The position numbers were made by a program, and so were the translations under genes. A DNA stretch of 64,000 nucleotides from Microlunatus soli (GTDB taxonomy: Bacteria > Actinomycetota > Actinomycetes > Propionibacteriales > Propionibacteriaceae): the NCBI RefSeq assembly GCF_900105385.1, contig NZ_LT629772.1, positions 3,038,001-3,102,000 on the forward strand, written 5' to 3'. Each line of letters starts with the position of its first letter. Position 1 is the stretch's first letter. The notes below the pieces were generated by a model. It saw only the letters and a list, made by a program, of their open reading frames with translations, was not told the DNA's origin and did not search any database. Below are positions 53,906-63,045 of this stretch, piece by piece.

Positions 53906-55048
53906 TCAATTGTTGTTCTCGAAGTGCTGGTAGTCCCGACCCGGATACCACAGCCCGCCCCAGAAGTAGCCGCGGGACCGCAGTTGCTTGGTCAGCACGC
54001 TGCTCTTGGTCAGCATGCCTTCCCGCCAGGGGGTGCGCTTGATGTAGGACTTACCGCTCTCCGGCCACCACTTCCCGTTCACGTCCCGATACGGGTTCTC
54101 CCGGGTGTTCACGTCGATCGCGATGCCGTAGCTGTGCGGGGACTGCGCGTACGGGTTGCCGGTCACCTTGCGGCAGTTGAAGGCGGAGGTGTTGTCGGCC
54201 TCCATCTGCTTCGGGTCGTTGCCGCCCCACAAGCCGGGGTTGTCCATCCGACGGATCGGCTTGCCGAGGTTGGCGCCGAAGGAGCGCGTCACCTTGTGTT
54301 CCATGCCGGCCCGGACGATCAACACGCCGCGATGCATCTTGCCGTCGAAGCCCTGATAGTTCATCCGTACCGTCCGCAGCTTCGACGGGCCGACCGGGCA
54401 GCCGGCCCGATAGGTCTTGGCGACCATTCCGGAAGTCGTCTGTTCGATCGTCGCGTTCAGCACCCGACCGCGGCGGATCGGTGCCGACGCGCTGGTCACC
54501 CAGCTGTCCGAGCTGCCGTTCCAGTGCCGGGCGCGTACCCAGTAGCTGCGCAGTTCGCCCTTGCCGGTGCTGAAGGTGAAGGAGAAGCGTCCGCGGCTGT
54601 CGGTCTTCTGGGTGGCCTTGTCGTGGTACGCCTCGCCGGACTTGACCTGGAAGTGGACCAGCACCCCGGCGCGGGCCGGCGACACGCTGCCGGTGATCTT
54701 GGGGGTGGTCAGCGAGTCGATCGCCGACGGCGGCTTGTTCATCGTGATGGTGGGTTCGGTGACGGTGATCGTGACGACCTCGCTGCGGACGGTGTCCGCG
54801 GCGTCCGGACTGCCGCCCAGGGTGGCGGCGAACTGGCGTCGTCCCTCGGCTCCGGTCTCCTTGCTGGTGCCCCAGTCGCCGGAGTCGTCGGCGGTGGTGC
54901 TGATCAACTTCTCCCAGTCCTCGGACGCCCCGGCCGACCAGATCTCCACCTTTTGATCTTCGTCGTCGGAGGTTGCGGTGCCGCTGAACGCGATCGAGCC
55001 GGTGTTCTCGAGGTAGCGGCCGGCGACCGGTGATCCCTTCGGCGCCAC
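53906..55048 (-). CDS. M15-type peptidase domain (D-Ala-D-Ala carboxypeptidase-like), 3' part of a frameshifted gene
   Basis: 380 residues as read from the first start in this frame. Beta-rich repeats (PTITMNKPPSAIDSLTTPKITGSVSPARAGVLVHFQVKSG) are followed by a C-terminal M15/VanY-like peptidase: SPHSYGIAIDVN (zinc His and Asp of the SxHxxGxAxD motif) and YQHFE with the final His ligand. The frame continues upstream in a Ser/Ala/Pro-rich linker (SPSAES, TPTAQSDTSPSASESPAAEPAV) without a start codon; the signal peptide is in another frame at 55051-55593. The two parts make one secreted protein if a single-base indel near 55200-55240 is assumed. May be a pseudogene or sequence error. Confidence 0.65.
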   Translation of the reverse strand: MAPKGSPVAGRYLENTGSIAFSGTATSDDEDQKVEIWSAGASEDWEKLISTTADDSGDWGTSKETGAEGRRQFAATLGGSPDAADTVRSEVVTITVTEPTITMNKPPSAIDSLTTPKITGSVSPARAGVLVHFQVKSGEAYHDKATQKTDSRGRFSFTFSTGKGELRSYWVRARHWNGSSDSWVTSASAPIRRGRVLNATIEQTTSGMVAKTYRAGCPVGPSKLRTVRMNYQGFDGKMHRGVLIVRAGMEHKVTRSFGANLGKPIRRMDNPGLWGGNDPKQMEADNTSAFNCRKVTGNPYAQSPHSYGIAIDVNTRENPYRDVNGKWWPESGKSYIKRTPWREGMLTKSSVLTKQLRSRGYFWGGLWYPGRDYQHFENNN

Positions 55049-55050
55049 CT

Positions 55051-55593
55051 TCAGGGTGACCGCCGGTTCGGCGGCCGGTGACTCCGACGCCGACGGGCTG
55101 GTGTCCGATTGTGCTGTGGGGGTTGCCGATTCCGCGGACGGAGACGCCGACTTCTCGCTGGCGGTCGGCGACGTTTCGGCGCCGGCTTGATGATCATCGG
55201 CCGACGGTGCGGCCGATGCATCCCCTTCGTCGTCCCCTCGGTCGTCGCCGACGACTCCGGTGACGGCGTCTTCTTGTCCTGCCCGGCACCGCCTCCGTCC
55301 GGGCAGTGCGTCGATGACGGCGATCCGGTCGGTGACGCCGAAGTCTCCGCTGGCCCGGCGTTGTCCGTCGACCCGGCGTTGTCCGTCGACTCGGGCGACG
55401 GCGTCGGCGTGTCAGGAGCCGACGGCGACGGTGTCGAGGGAGAGGACGATGGCGACGTCGAGCGGGAGGGCGAAGTCGAGGGGGAGGGCGAGCAGGTGGG
55501 CGGTTCGGCGGACGCCGTTGGACCGGGCACCGTCGCGATGATGATCATGGTCGCGAAGGCACCAGCCAGTACGGCGCGGGAGAGGCGCGGCAT
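55051..55593 (-). pseudogene. Signal peptide and linker of the same gene, out of frame with the peptidase
   Basis: Begins MPRLSRAVLAGAFATMIIIATVPGPTASAEP, a clear signal peptide from ATG 55593, then a Ser/Pro/Thr linker (CSPSPSTSPSRSTSPSSSPS...TTEGTTKG) that continues naturally to about codon 125. Beyond it this frame becomes Arg-rich (KRRRPPARSRR) and stops at 55051, whereas the other frame keeps the Ser/Ala-rich linker and leads into the peptidase domain. C-runs at 55222-55225 and 55235-55238 are candidate slip sites. Confidence 0.6.
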
Positions 55594-55763
55594 GACAGAC
55601 AGCGAACCACAACAGCGATCGATCTGTCTGCTGGTTCGACCAGAACCGTAGGCCGGCGATCCGGCCCGGGGTCGATCGGGCAGCACGACGCCGGCCCTTC
55701 CATCGTTGTAATGATCTGTGCTGTACTGCTTCCGATCACTGCTGATCCCCCGAGAGGAACGTC

Positions 55764-56939
55764 ATGTCCCGCGCGCTGAAGCTGTTGTTGTCGTTCTGTT
55801 CCGTCGCCGCCCTGATGATCATCGGCATCGTGCCGGCGTCGGCGGCACCGCCGGGAGGTGCGGAGAACGGCACCCGGCTGATGGGCGGCGTCGCCCTCTA
55901 CCCGCGGGTGATCCGACTGCAGCATTCCGGACCGGCGACCGGCCGGATCATCGCCAGCGCCGTCACCTTCGACGCCGACGGCGCCGGCATCGGCGCGATC
56001 TTCGCCAGCACCGACCGTGGCCGCAGCTTCACCCGGATCGGCTCGGTCGCCGATCCGGGTGCGGCCGAGGGGCTGTGTTGCTCCACGCTGTACGAACTGC
56101 CCCGCCGGGTCGGCACGCTGTCCGCCGGCACCCTGCTCTGGTCGGCGTCGGTCGGCCAGGGTGCGGAGGTGCGCCGGATGACCCTGCCGGTCTGGGCGAG
56201 CTCGGACCACGGCCGGACCTGGCGCAAGCTCGGGACCGTGGCCACCTCGCCGAACGCCGGCGGACTCTGGGAACCTGAATTCACCGTGTCCCGTGATGGC
56301 CGGCTGGTGCTGTTCGTATCCGACGAGAGCCAGCAGCCGACCCACAGCCAGACCCTGGTCGCCTCGGTCTCCACCGACGGCGGCAGCTGGACGCCGCTGC
56401 GCAATGTGGTGGCCGCCGACGATCCGGCGCTGCGGCCGGGGATGCCGGTGGTTCGTCGGCTGCCGCACGGCGACTACCTGATGAGCTATGAGATCTGCGG
56501 TCCCGGCGAAGGCTGCCGGCAACGGATCCGCCGTTCCGCCGACGGCATCGACTGGGGCGACCCGACCGACCTGGGCACCCTGATCGGCACCGCCGACGGC
56601 AGCCACTTCCGGCACGCGCCGACGATCAGCTGGTACGCCGACGGCAGCCGGGACGGCGCGCTGCTGAGCGTCGGCCAGATGCTCTACGACTCCGCCGGGG
56701 CGGTCGCCGCCGGCAACGGATCGACGATCCTGACCACCGGCGGCGCACCCGAGGATCCCTGGGCCACCGCCGAGGCGCCGGTCCGGATCGCCGACCCGTA
56801 CGACAACTACTGCCCGAACTACAGCTCGTCGCTGCTGCCGATGCCCGAACGCGGCCGGCTGCTGGAGCTGGCCACCGGCTACGACGCCGACGGTGTCTGC
56901 ACCACCTACTTCGGCACCGGCAAGCTGCCCCGACCCTGA
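55764..56939 (+). CDS. Secreted sialidase-like (BNR repeat) protein
   Basis: 391 residues. Signal peptide 1-28 (MSRALKLLLSFCSVAALMIIGIVPASAAP). Asp-box type motifs repeated: STDRGRSF, SSDHGRTW, STDGGSW and SADGIDW. This is the six-bladed propeller pattern of sialidases and similar exo-glycosidases. The conserved RIP and Glu-Tyr catalytic set of true sialidases cannot be placed confidently, so the function (glycan-binding or hydrolase) is open. The ATG has GAGAGGAA upstream. Stands alone, exported. Confidence 0.72.
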   Translation: MSRALKLLLSFCSVAALMIIGIVPASAAPPGGAENGTRLMGGVALYPRVIRLQHSGPATGRIIASAVTFDADGAGIGAIFASTDRGRSFTRIGSVADPGAAEGLCCSTLYELPRRVGTLSAGTLLWSASVGQGAEVRRMTLPVWASSDHGRTWRKLGTVATSPNAGGLWEPEFTVSRDGRLVLFVSDESQQPTHSQTLVASVSTDGGSWTPLRNVVAADDPALRPGMPVVRRLPHGDYLMSYEICGPGEGCRQRIRRSADGIDWGDPTDLGTLIGTADGSHFRHAPTISWYADGSRDGALLSVGQMLYDSAGAVAAGNGSTILTTGGAPEDPWATAEAPVRIADPYDNYCPNYSSSLLPMPERGRLLELATGYDADGVCTTYFGTGKLPRP

Positions 56940-57076
56940 CCCGGGATCCTGGGCCGTCGAAGGACCGCACAGGATTCCACCGACCGTTAGCCGGCCCAAC
57001 ATGTCGATCCCGGACACCTCCGTCCGTGTCGAGGGTGAGTGCGGCAGCCGAGACCGCACCGGACACGGAGGACGAG

Positions 57077-58306
57077 ATGCACCAACGGACGGCACGGGAC
57101 GCAGGCACAGCGGTGGCAGCCACGAGCGGCGAGGAGATCCTGCCGTTCCGGATCGAGGTGCCGCAGGCCGACCTGGACGATCTGCAGGACCGACTGCGGC
57201 GGGTCAGATGGGCGCCGCCCGCACCGGATGAGGTGGCACCGGATGAGGTGGCACCGGACGAGCAGGACGGCACCGCATCCCCGGGAGTGCGGCGGTACGG
57301 GGTCTCCACCGGGCGGCTCCGGCAGCTCGTCGAACGCTGGCGGAACGGCTACGACTGGCGGAGCTGGGAGGCCCGGCTGAACAGCTACCCCCAGTTCATC
57401 ACCGGCATCGACGGGCAGCGGGTGCACTTCCTGCACGTCCGATCGCAACGGCCCAACGCGTTCCCGCTGATCCTGACCCACGGCTGGCCGGGATCGGTGG
57501 TGGAGTTCCTGGACGTGATCGACCGGCTGATCGAGCCGGACGCCGGTCCGGCATTCGATCTGGTGATCCCGTCACTGCCCGGGTTCGGCTGGTCCGGTCC
57601 GACCACGACCGGCTGGGGGCCGCGCCGGATCGCCCGGGCCTGGGCCACCCTGATGCAGCGACTCGGCTACCGCCGCTACGGCGCAGCCGGCAACGACTGG
57701 GGATCGGTCATCGCACCGGAGCTCGGCCGGGTGGCACCGGACGCCGTGCTCGGCGTGCACGTCACCCAGCTGTTCGGCAGCCCGCCCGGCTATCTGCCGT
57801 ACGCGGCCGGCCCGGAGCCCGACGATCTCGACGACTTCGACGACGACGAGCGGCGTGCCCTGCAGGGTCTGCACGACTGGCTGCGGGTCGGAGCGTCCTA
57901 TCACCATGTGCAGGCCGAACAGCCGCAGACGCTGGCGCATGCGCTGGCCGACTCACCGGTCGGCCTGCTCGGCTGGAACAGTCAGGTGATGGGTGGCGTC
58001 GATGACGACTTCCTGCTCACCCAGGTCACCCTGCACTGGCTGACCGGCACCGCCGGTTCGGCGATCCGGATCTACGCCGAGGACGCCGCCGAACCCTCCG
58101 CCGACGGGCCGACGACGGTGCCGCTCGGGTTGGCCCAGTTCCGCGACGACCTGCACGCGATCCGCCGCTACGCCGAACGTGATCACGCCAGGATCGTGTC
58201 CTGGCATGACTACGACACCGGCGGCCACTACGCCACCCACACCGACCCCGAGCTGTACAGCACCGACCTGCGGAACTTCTTCGCCGGCCTGCTGACCGAC
58301 CGCTGA
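57077..58306 (+). CDS. Epoxide hydrolase (EHN N-terminal domain, alpha/beta fold)
   Basis: 409 residues from ATG 57077. An N-terminal EHN domain (FRIEVPQADLDDLQDRLRRVRW, with ARLNSYPQFITGIDGQRVHFLHV) precedes the alpha/beta hydrolase core: ILTHGWPGSVVEFLDVIDRLI (oxyanion HGWPGS), GNDWGSVIAPELG (nucleophile Asp) and the C-terminal catalytic His near GHYATHTDPEL. It hydrolyses epoxides to diols; substrate unknown. A tandem duplication of 15 bp (PDEVAPDEVAPDE) lies at about 57230-57260, a possible copy-number-variable site. The ATG has GGAGGACGAG. Convergent with the MFS gene; stops 10 nt apart. Confidence 0.85.
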   Translation: MHQRTARDAGTAVAATSGEEILPFRIEVPQADLDDLQDRLRRVRWAPPAPDEVAPDEVAPDEQDGTASPGVRRYGVSTGRLRQLVERWRNGYDWRSWEARLNSYPQFITGIDGQRVHFLHVRSQRPNAFPLILTHGWPGSVVEFLDVIDRLIEPDAGPAFDLVIPSLPGFGWSGPTTTGWGPRRIARAWATLMQRLGYRRYGAAGNDWGSVIAPELGRVAPDAVLGVHVTQLFGSPPGYLPYAAGPEPDDLDDFDDDERRALQGLHDWLRVGASYHHVQAEQPQTLAHALADSPVGLLGWNSQVMGGVDDDFLLTQVTLHWLTGTAGSAIRIYAEDAAEPSADGPTTVPLGLAQFRDDLHAIRRYAERDHARIVSWHDYDTGGHYATHTDPELYSTDLRNFFAGLLTDR

Positions 58307-58323
58307 ACCGAGCGGGTCAGCGG
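58300..58323. terminator. Possible terminator: palindrome across two convergent stop codons
   Basis: CCGCTGA (58300-58306) and TCAGCGG (58317-58323) are perfect complements and each holds a stop codon. Stem 7 bp, loop 10 nt. Short, so weak evidence. Confidence 0.35.
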
Positions 58324-59666
58324 TTGTCGTCGGCCACCGCGGTGCCGTCCGGTGTCCGGTCCAGCGACTCGCTGCCATGATCAAGATCGAGACCGCGGGA
58401 CAGCAGCGCGAAACCGATGCCGGTGACCAGATAACAACCGGCGATGACCACCAACACCGGCACCGACTTTCCGTTGTCGGGTACGACTCCGACACAGATC
58501 ACCGCGGCCAGCACCAGCGACACGTTGAAGATCATGTCGTAGATCACGAACACCCGGCCCTTGTAATCGTCGTCGACGTGGGCCTGCACGAAGGTGTCGA
58601 CGTTGATCTTGATCGCCTGGGCCAGGACACCACAGCAGAAGGCGGCGATCAGGATGCCGACCCGGGTGTACGTGGCACCCGGAAACACCTGCAGCACGGC
58701 CGATCCGATGAAACAGCAGACCATCCACGCCCGAGCCCCGATCCGATGCCGGACGATCGGGGTGACGGCGGCGGCGAGCACGAAACCGATCCCGGTGACC
58801 GCGGCCAACACACCGAGATCGCCGATCGCCGCGTCCACCTGGTCGACACGATGGAAGTAGTTGCGATAGACCAGGATGCTGGCCACCGTCACCACCCCGT
58901 ACGGGATCCGGTGCAGGCCGATCATCACCAGCCCGAGGCCCGCCTCGCGGCGCTGCCGCAGATGGCCGACCGCGTCGATCAGCCCCCGTGCGACATCGGC
59001 GGCTCGGGTCCGTACGGTGCCGTCCGGGCCGAGCACCCGCCGACCCATCCGCAGGCTCAGCAGCGCGCTGACGGCGAACCCGCAGGCGGCCAACGCGAAC
59101 AGCACTCCGTCGGCCGTGCTGGCCGGCACCCGGCCGCTGAGCACCAGCCGGATCCCGGTGGCCAGCCCGCCGCCGATGATCACCGCCGCCGGTCCGACGG
59201 TGGGCACCACGGAGTTGGCGACCAGATACTCCTCCGGCTCGACGGTGTGCGGCAGCGAGGCCGACAGCGCGGCCAGCAGGAAGCGGTTCAGGCTCATCGC
59301 CAGCAGCACGCCGCCGTAGAAGATGATCTCCCGGCCGCCGCTGGTGACGCCGCCGGCGACCAGCACGGCCAGCCCGAGACCGAGCACGGTCCGGCAGAGC
59401 TCGGTGATCAACAACACCTGCCGGCGGGACACCCGGTCCAGCACCACGCTGACGAACGGGCCGAGCACCGAGAACGGCAGCAGCGTGATCGCCAAAACGC
59501 CGGCGATCGCGGCCGCGTCCGGCTGCCGTTCCGGCGAGAACAGCACGAACGAGGCCAGCGCCACCTGCAGCACGGCATCGGCTGCCTGGGCGGCGACCCG
59601 GACGGCGAACAGTCGCCGAAAGAGCCGGTGCCGCCACAACTGGCGCAGACCGCGCAGAAACTCCAC
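58317..59666 (-). CDS. Major facilitator superfamily transporter
   Basis: 449 residues, about 12 helices. MFS pattern with cytoplasmic loop 2-3 VVLDRVSRRQVLL (G/A-x-x-x-D-R-x-x-R-R) near residue 77, and the second repeat near TPIVRHRIGARAW. A drug-efflux or metabolite-exporter role cannot be settled. The GTG at 59666 has TAGGTT 6 nt upstream, a leaderless signal. Next to the epoxide hydrolase, convergent, so not necessarily linked. Confidence 0.78.
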   Translation of the reverse strand: MEFLRGLRQLWRHRLFRRLFAVRVAAQAADAVLQVALASFVLFSPERQPDAAAIAGVLAITLLPFSVLGPFVSVVLDRVSRRQVLLITELCRTVLGLGLAVLVAGGVTSGGREIIFYGGVLLAMSLNRFLLAALSASLPHTVEPEEYLVANSVVPTVGPAAVIIGGGLATGIRLVLSGRVPASTADGVLFALAACGFAVSALLSLRMGRRVLGPDGTVRTRAADVARGLIDAVGHLRQRREAGLGLVMIGLHRIPYGVVTVASILVYRNYFHRVDQVDAAIGDLGVLAAVTGIGFVLAAAVTPIVRHRIGARAWMVCCFIGSAVLQVFPGATYTRVGILIAAFCCGVLAQAIKINVDTFVQAHVDDDYKGRVFVIYDMIFNVSLVLAAVICVGVVPDNGKSVPVLVVIAGCYLVTGIGFALLSRGLDLDHGSESLDRTPDGTAVADDNR

Positions 59667-59672
59667 CGACGA

Positions 59673-59678
59673 AACCTA
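59673..59678 (-). promoter_or_regulatory. -10 hexamer of a leaderless promoter
   Basis: TAGGTT on the minus strand, 6 nt before the MFS GTG. Confidence 0.4.
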
Positions 59679-59736
59679 CCCCGCTGAGCTGTCGGGCACC
59701 GGATGCCGCCCGTTGCCGGACGGCTGTGAGGCCAAG

Positions 59737-60801
59737 CTACTCGCCGTACTTCTCCACATAGTCGGCCAGCTTGTCGTTCTTCAACGCCTTGCCCAGTGCC
59801 TTCATCTTGGTCTCGTCCACGACGTCGATGCTGCCGACCCCGGACACGTTGTCGAAGCCGCTGATCGGGGCCTGGATCTGTTTGATGTCGCTGGGCGACA
59901 GCCGCAGCGACAGCGCGGTGTTGCGGATGTCACTGTTGGTCAGTTTGTTGTCGACCGTGACGTCCTTGGCGACTCCGGAGACGAAGGAGTTGAACTTCAT
60001 CGGATTGCGGATGGTGTCGCTGCTCAAGCCCTTGGCCATGATCGCCTGGACGACCTTGCGTTGATTGGCCGACCGGTCGAGATCACCGTTGGGCAGGTGG
60101 TGGCGTTCCCGGACGAACCACAATGCCTCTTCACCCTGAATGGTGATCTTGCCCTTCGGATAGCTGTAGCCGTGAGATTTGAAGGCGTGCTTGTTCTGGA
60201 CGGTGACGCCACCGAGGGTTTCGGTGAGGCTGATGAATCCCTCGAAATTCACTTGCGCGACATGATCCATCCGAGTGCCGGTCAACTGTTCCAAGGTGGC
60301 GACCGCCAGTTGCGGACCACCGAAGGAGTAAGCGGCGTTGATCTTGTTCTTGCCCTTGCCCGGAATATCGACATACATGTCGCGCGGGAACGAGACGATG
60401 TAGGCGCCCTTCCGGTCCGAGTCCAGATGCATGATCATCAACGTGTCGCTGCGACCGTTGTCCTGCATCTTCGAGGGGTCCCGGCTGTCCGATCCCATCA
60501 GCACGAAGTTGAGCGACTTGTCGTCGGTGTCCTTCTTCGGCCGCGGTGACTGCCCCGGAGCGGTCGGCTCATCGGGTGGCAGGTTGTCGGCGCGCTTGAT
60601 GTTCTGGCTGACACTGCGGTCGATGGACAGCGCGTAGAGACCACCGGCTGCTGCCGCGACGACCACCACGACCAGCAGGGTGATCAACAACCGCAGCGGC
60701 CAGCGCCGCTTCTTCCGCCGGCGGGGGCCGGCGTTACCCGGTCCGGCGGCGCCGCCACTCGAGACGAGCCCGAGGCCCTCGTCGTCGGTCGGAGTGCTCA
60801 T
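59737..60801 (-). CDS. LytR-CpsA-Psr (LCP) family cell-wall glycopolymer ligase
   Basis: 354 residues. Basic cytoplasmic N-terminus (PRRRKKRRWPLR), one helix at about 37-58, then the LCP catalytic domain: NFVLMGSDSRDPSKMQDNGRSDTLMIMHLDSD (D of the active site), YIVSFPRDMYVDIPGKGKNKINAAYSFGG, and WFVRERHHLPNGDLDRSANQRKVVQAI, the conserved R-x-R and DLDR..RQ stretch. LCP enzymes attach polymers to peptidoglycan. The TagGH exporter lies 1-3 kb away on the same strand, which fits a joint role in wall-polymer assembly (inference). Confidence 0.88.
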   Translation of the reverse strand: MSTPTDDEGLGLVSSGGAAGPGNAGPRRRKKRRWPLRLLITLLVVVVVAAAAGGLYALSIDRSVSQNIKRADNLPPDEPTAPGQSPRPKKDTDDKSLNFVLMGSDSRDPSKMQDNGRSDTLMIMHLDSDRKGAYIVSFPRDMYVDIPGKGKNKINAAYSFGGPQLAVATLEQLTGTRMDHVAQVNFEGFISLTETLGGVTVQNKHAFKSHGYSYPKGKITIQGEEALWFVRERHHLPNGDLDRSANQRKVVQAIMAKGLSSDTIRNPMKFNSFVSGVAKDVTVDNKLTNSDIRNTALSLRLSPSDIKQIQAPISGFDNVSGVGSIDVVDETKMKALGKALKNDKLADYVEKYGE

Positions 60802-61140
60802 CTGCCTTCAACCATCCTCAATGTCGTCGACTGGTCAGTCGGCCGGCGTCCCACAAGGCTCATCGATTCCGTCGGCACCCGCTCCGGGCACACCGGACGA
60901 ACACCGTGACCGGCGCGCATCGTTGACCCCCGCGGACATGACCCTCGAAATCTGGCCAGAGTCTACGCAGCGCGGGTGAAGGTCACATGAGATGGGAGCA
61001 AGTCCGGTTTCAGGAATTCCGGGCGACGGGATTCCCGGGCGTTGAAAAGCCGGATTCACCGAGCGCGGCGGTCGGACATCGGCCCGGCTCACCGACCCGG
61101 GCTCGCAGCAGCGATGCCGGTCGGTCGTACGCTCTTGGCC
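60802..61140. other. Intergenic region between divergent LCP and a small gene
   Basis: 339 nt without gene. It contains the LCP promoter (leftwards, not clear) and the TACGCT hexamer at 61128-61133. No repeats or strong hairpins. Confidence 0.5.
61128..61133 (+). promoter_or_regulatory. -10 hexamer of a leaderless promoter
   Basis: TACGCT, 7 nt before the GTG at 61141. Confidence 0.4.
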
Positions 61141-61530
61141 GTGGCACGAGCAGAGGATGCGGCCCGGCGGGCGGAACTGGCGGCCAGCACGCGGCGGGCC
61201 GAGGCGGCGCGCGCCCAGCGGCTGATCGACGACTTCGTCGCCGCCGCCGAACGGGCCGGCATCGCCGCGGAGCCGTTGCAGGCCCGGCTGCTGACCGGTC
61301 AGCGGGTGCGTACCGACCGGTCGGGTTGGTATCTGCGCCGGGATCGGAGCATCGCGATCGGCACCGACGGCGGCTACTACGCGCTGCTGGTGCCCGGCGG
61401 TCTGCGGGAGCGGTTCCGCGGCGCCCGGTTGCAGCCCAGCCCACCGCCGATGATCGTCGGCCGCGGCGGCAAGGACGGCGAGACCGGCGATCTCAGCTTC
61501 TTCCTGGACCGGCGGCTGGCCGAGGGCTGA
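61141..61530 (+). CDS. Small cytoplasmic protein of unknown function
   Basis: 129 residues from GTG 61141. An alpha-helical N-terminus rich in Ala and Arg (ARAEDAARRAELAASTRRAEAARAQRLIDDFVAAAERAG) is followed by a beta-rich C-terminal part (GQRVRTDRSGWYLRRDRSIAIGTDGGYYALLVPGG, then GDLSFFLDRRLAEG). Not recognised. The start was fixed by TACGCT 7 nt before the GTG. Sits between the LCP gene and the TagGH operon, stops facing the exporter genes. Confidence 0.65.
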   Translation: MARAEDAARRAELAASTRRAEAARAQRLIDDFVAAAERAGIAAEPLQARLLTGQRVRTDRSGWYLRRDRSIAIGTDGGYYALLVPGGLRERFRGARLQPSPPPMIVGRGGKDGETGDLSFFLDRRLAEG

Positions 61531-61557
61531 ATCCGCCCCGGCGCCACCCGGCCAGAC

Positions 61558-63045
61558 TCAGAAGTCCTCCATGGTGGCCGACGAACGCCGCGCCTTCATG
61601 TGCTTCAGGTACTGGTCGACGACCTCGTTGGGCTCTCCGCGCTCCATCAGGCGTCCCTTGTCGATCCAGATCGCCTCGTCACAGAGGTCCTTGATGCTGC
61701 CCAGCCCGTGGCTGACCAGGAACATCGCCCGCGCCCGGGACCGCAACTCGGCCATCTTGGCGCTGGCCTTCTCCTTGAAGTGCGCGTCGCCGGTGGACAG
61801 CGCCTCGTCGATCATCAGGATGTCGGGCTCCATGTGCACCGCGACCGAGAACGCGACCCGGGAGAACATGCCCGAGGAGTAGGTCCGCATCGGCATGTCG
61901 ATGAAGTCGCCGAGCTCGGTCCAGTCGGCGATCTCGTCGGCCCGGGCCTCCACCTGCTCCCGGGACAGGCCGGCCGCCAGACCGCCGAGGATGATGTTCT
62001 CCCGGCCGGACAGGCTGTTGTTGAAGCCGACACCGAGCGCCAGCAACGTGCTGGCCCGACCCCACACCTCGACGCTGCCGGTGGTCGGCGGCAGGATGCC
62101 CGCCATCGCCCGCATCAGGGTCGACTTGCCGGCGCCGTTGGCGCCGATGATGCCCATCGCCGTACCGGTGCGAACCTCGAAGGTGACGCTCTTCAGGGCT
62201 TCCACCTCACGTACCGCACGCTGTCCGCGACCGAACCGGGTGAGTGCCTGCCGCAGCGTCGGCTTCTTCTCGAAGCTGGTCCGGTAGGTGATCGACAGGT
62301 CGCTGACCTTGATCGCCAGGTCGGTGCGCTGTTCGGCCGGCAGGTGGGACTGGTCGGGGATCTCCGGTCGGCGCTCCATCGGGCCCATGCCCTGGAGCAG
62401 CCGAAACTTCTTGCGTCGGGTCGGCAGCGCGGCGCCTGCCTTGCGGGGGCCGCCCTTCCCCTTGGCTGCTTGGCCCTTGGCTGCTTGGCCCTTGGCGGTT
62501 TGGCCCTTTGCCGCCGCGCCCTTCTTGGCTGCCTGGCCCTTACCCGTCTTGGCCGGAGCCTTGCCCTGCTTCGGCTTGCCCGCTGCCGGCTTGGTCTGCG
62601 GGGCCTTCTTCGGGGCGGCCTTGTTGGGCGCCGCCTTGGGCTGGTCGGCCTCGCTCTTGGCAGCCTCGGGTGCCGCCGTCGTCGCCGAATCCTCACCGGC
62701 GGCGGTGACCGATCCGGCATCCTGGCTGTCGGCCGGCGACTGCTCGCCGCGCACCCGCCGTCCCTCGGCCTGATCCGCCGTTCCAACCTGATCCGCCGTT
62801 TCAGCGTCCTGGTCGGACGGGATCTGCCAGGTCCAGGTCCGAGTCGGGGCGTCTTCGTCGGCAGCAGCGCCGTCGTCGCCGTGGCCGTCGGCCCGGGACG
62901 GGAATCGGACCGGAGTCGACGGCGAACCGGGAGTGCTGTCGTCGGCTTCGCGGGCGCGCCGGGGCCGCGCCTCGGTTGAGGCGTCGGAGGAGGACGTACG
63001 GTCCGGGTCGGCCGGCGTCTCAGAGGACACGGACAGCGAACTCAC
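61558..63045 (-). CDS. ABC-2 polysaccharide exporter ATPase (TagH/Wzt type) with long disordered N-terminus
   Basis: 495 residues. Residues 1-210 are disordered: acidic first (DADGSPSTP..., EDAPTRTW), then Lys/Ala/Gly-rich histone-like repeats (AAKGQTAKGQAAKGQAAKGK) encoded by a 15-bp repeat at 62461-62520. The ATPase follows from about residue 235: GANGAGKST Walker A near 299, the TagH signature YSSGMFSRVAFSVAVHMEPDILMIDEALSTGD, and GxxxxVVDQYLKH near the end. Together with the permease it exports wall polymers. It overlaps the permease gene by 26 nt; GTG 63030 is an alternative start (11-nt overlap). Confidence 0.88.
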   Translation of the reverse strand: MSSLSVSSETPADPDRTSSSDASTEARPRRAREADDSTPGSPSTPVRFPSRADGHGDDGAAADEDAPTRTWTWQIPSDQDAETADQVGTADQAEGRRVRGEQSPADSQDAGSVTAAGEDSATTAAPEAAKSEADQPKAAPNKAAPKKAPQTKPAAGKPKQGKAPAKTGKGQAAKKGAAAKGQTAKGQAAKGQAAKGKGGPRKAGAALPTRRKKFRLLQGMGPMERRPEIPDQSHLPAEQRTDLAIKVSDLSITYRTSFEKKPTLRQALTRFGRGQRAVREVEALKSVTFEVRTGTAMGIIGANGAGKSTLMRAMAGILPPTTGSVEVWGRASTLLALGVGFNNSLSGRENIILGGLAAGLSREQVEARADEIADWTELGDFIDMPMRTYSSGMFSRVAFSVAVHMEPDILMIDEALSTGDAHFKEKASAKMAELRSRARAMFLVSHGLGSIKDLCDEAIWIDKGRLMERGEPNEVVDQYLKHMKARRSSATMEDF

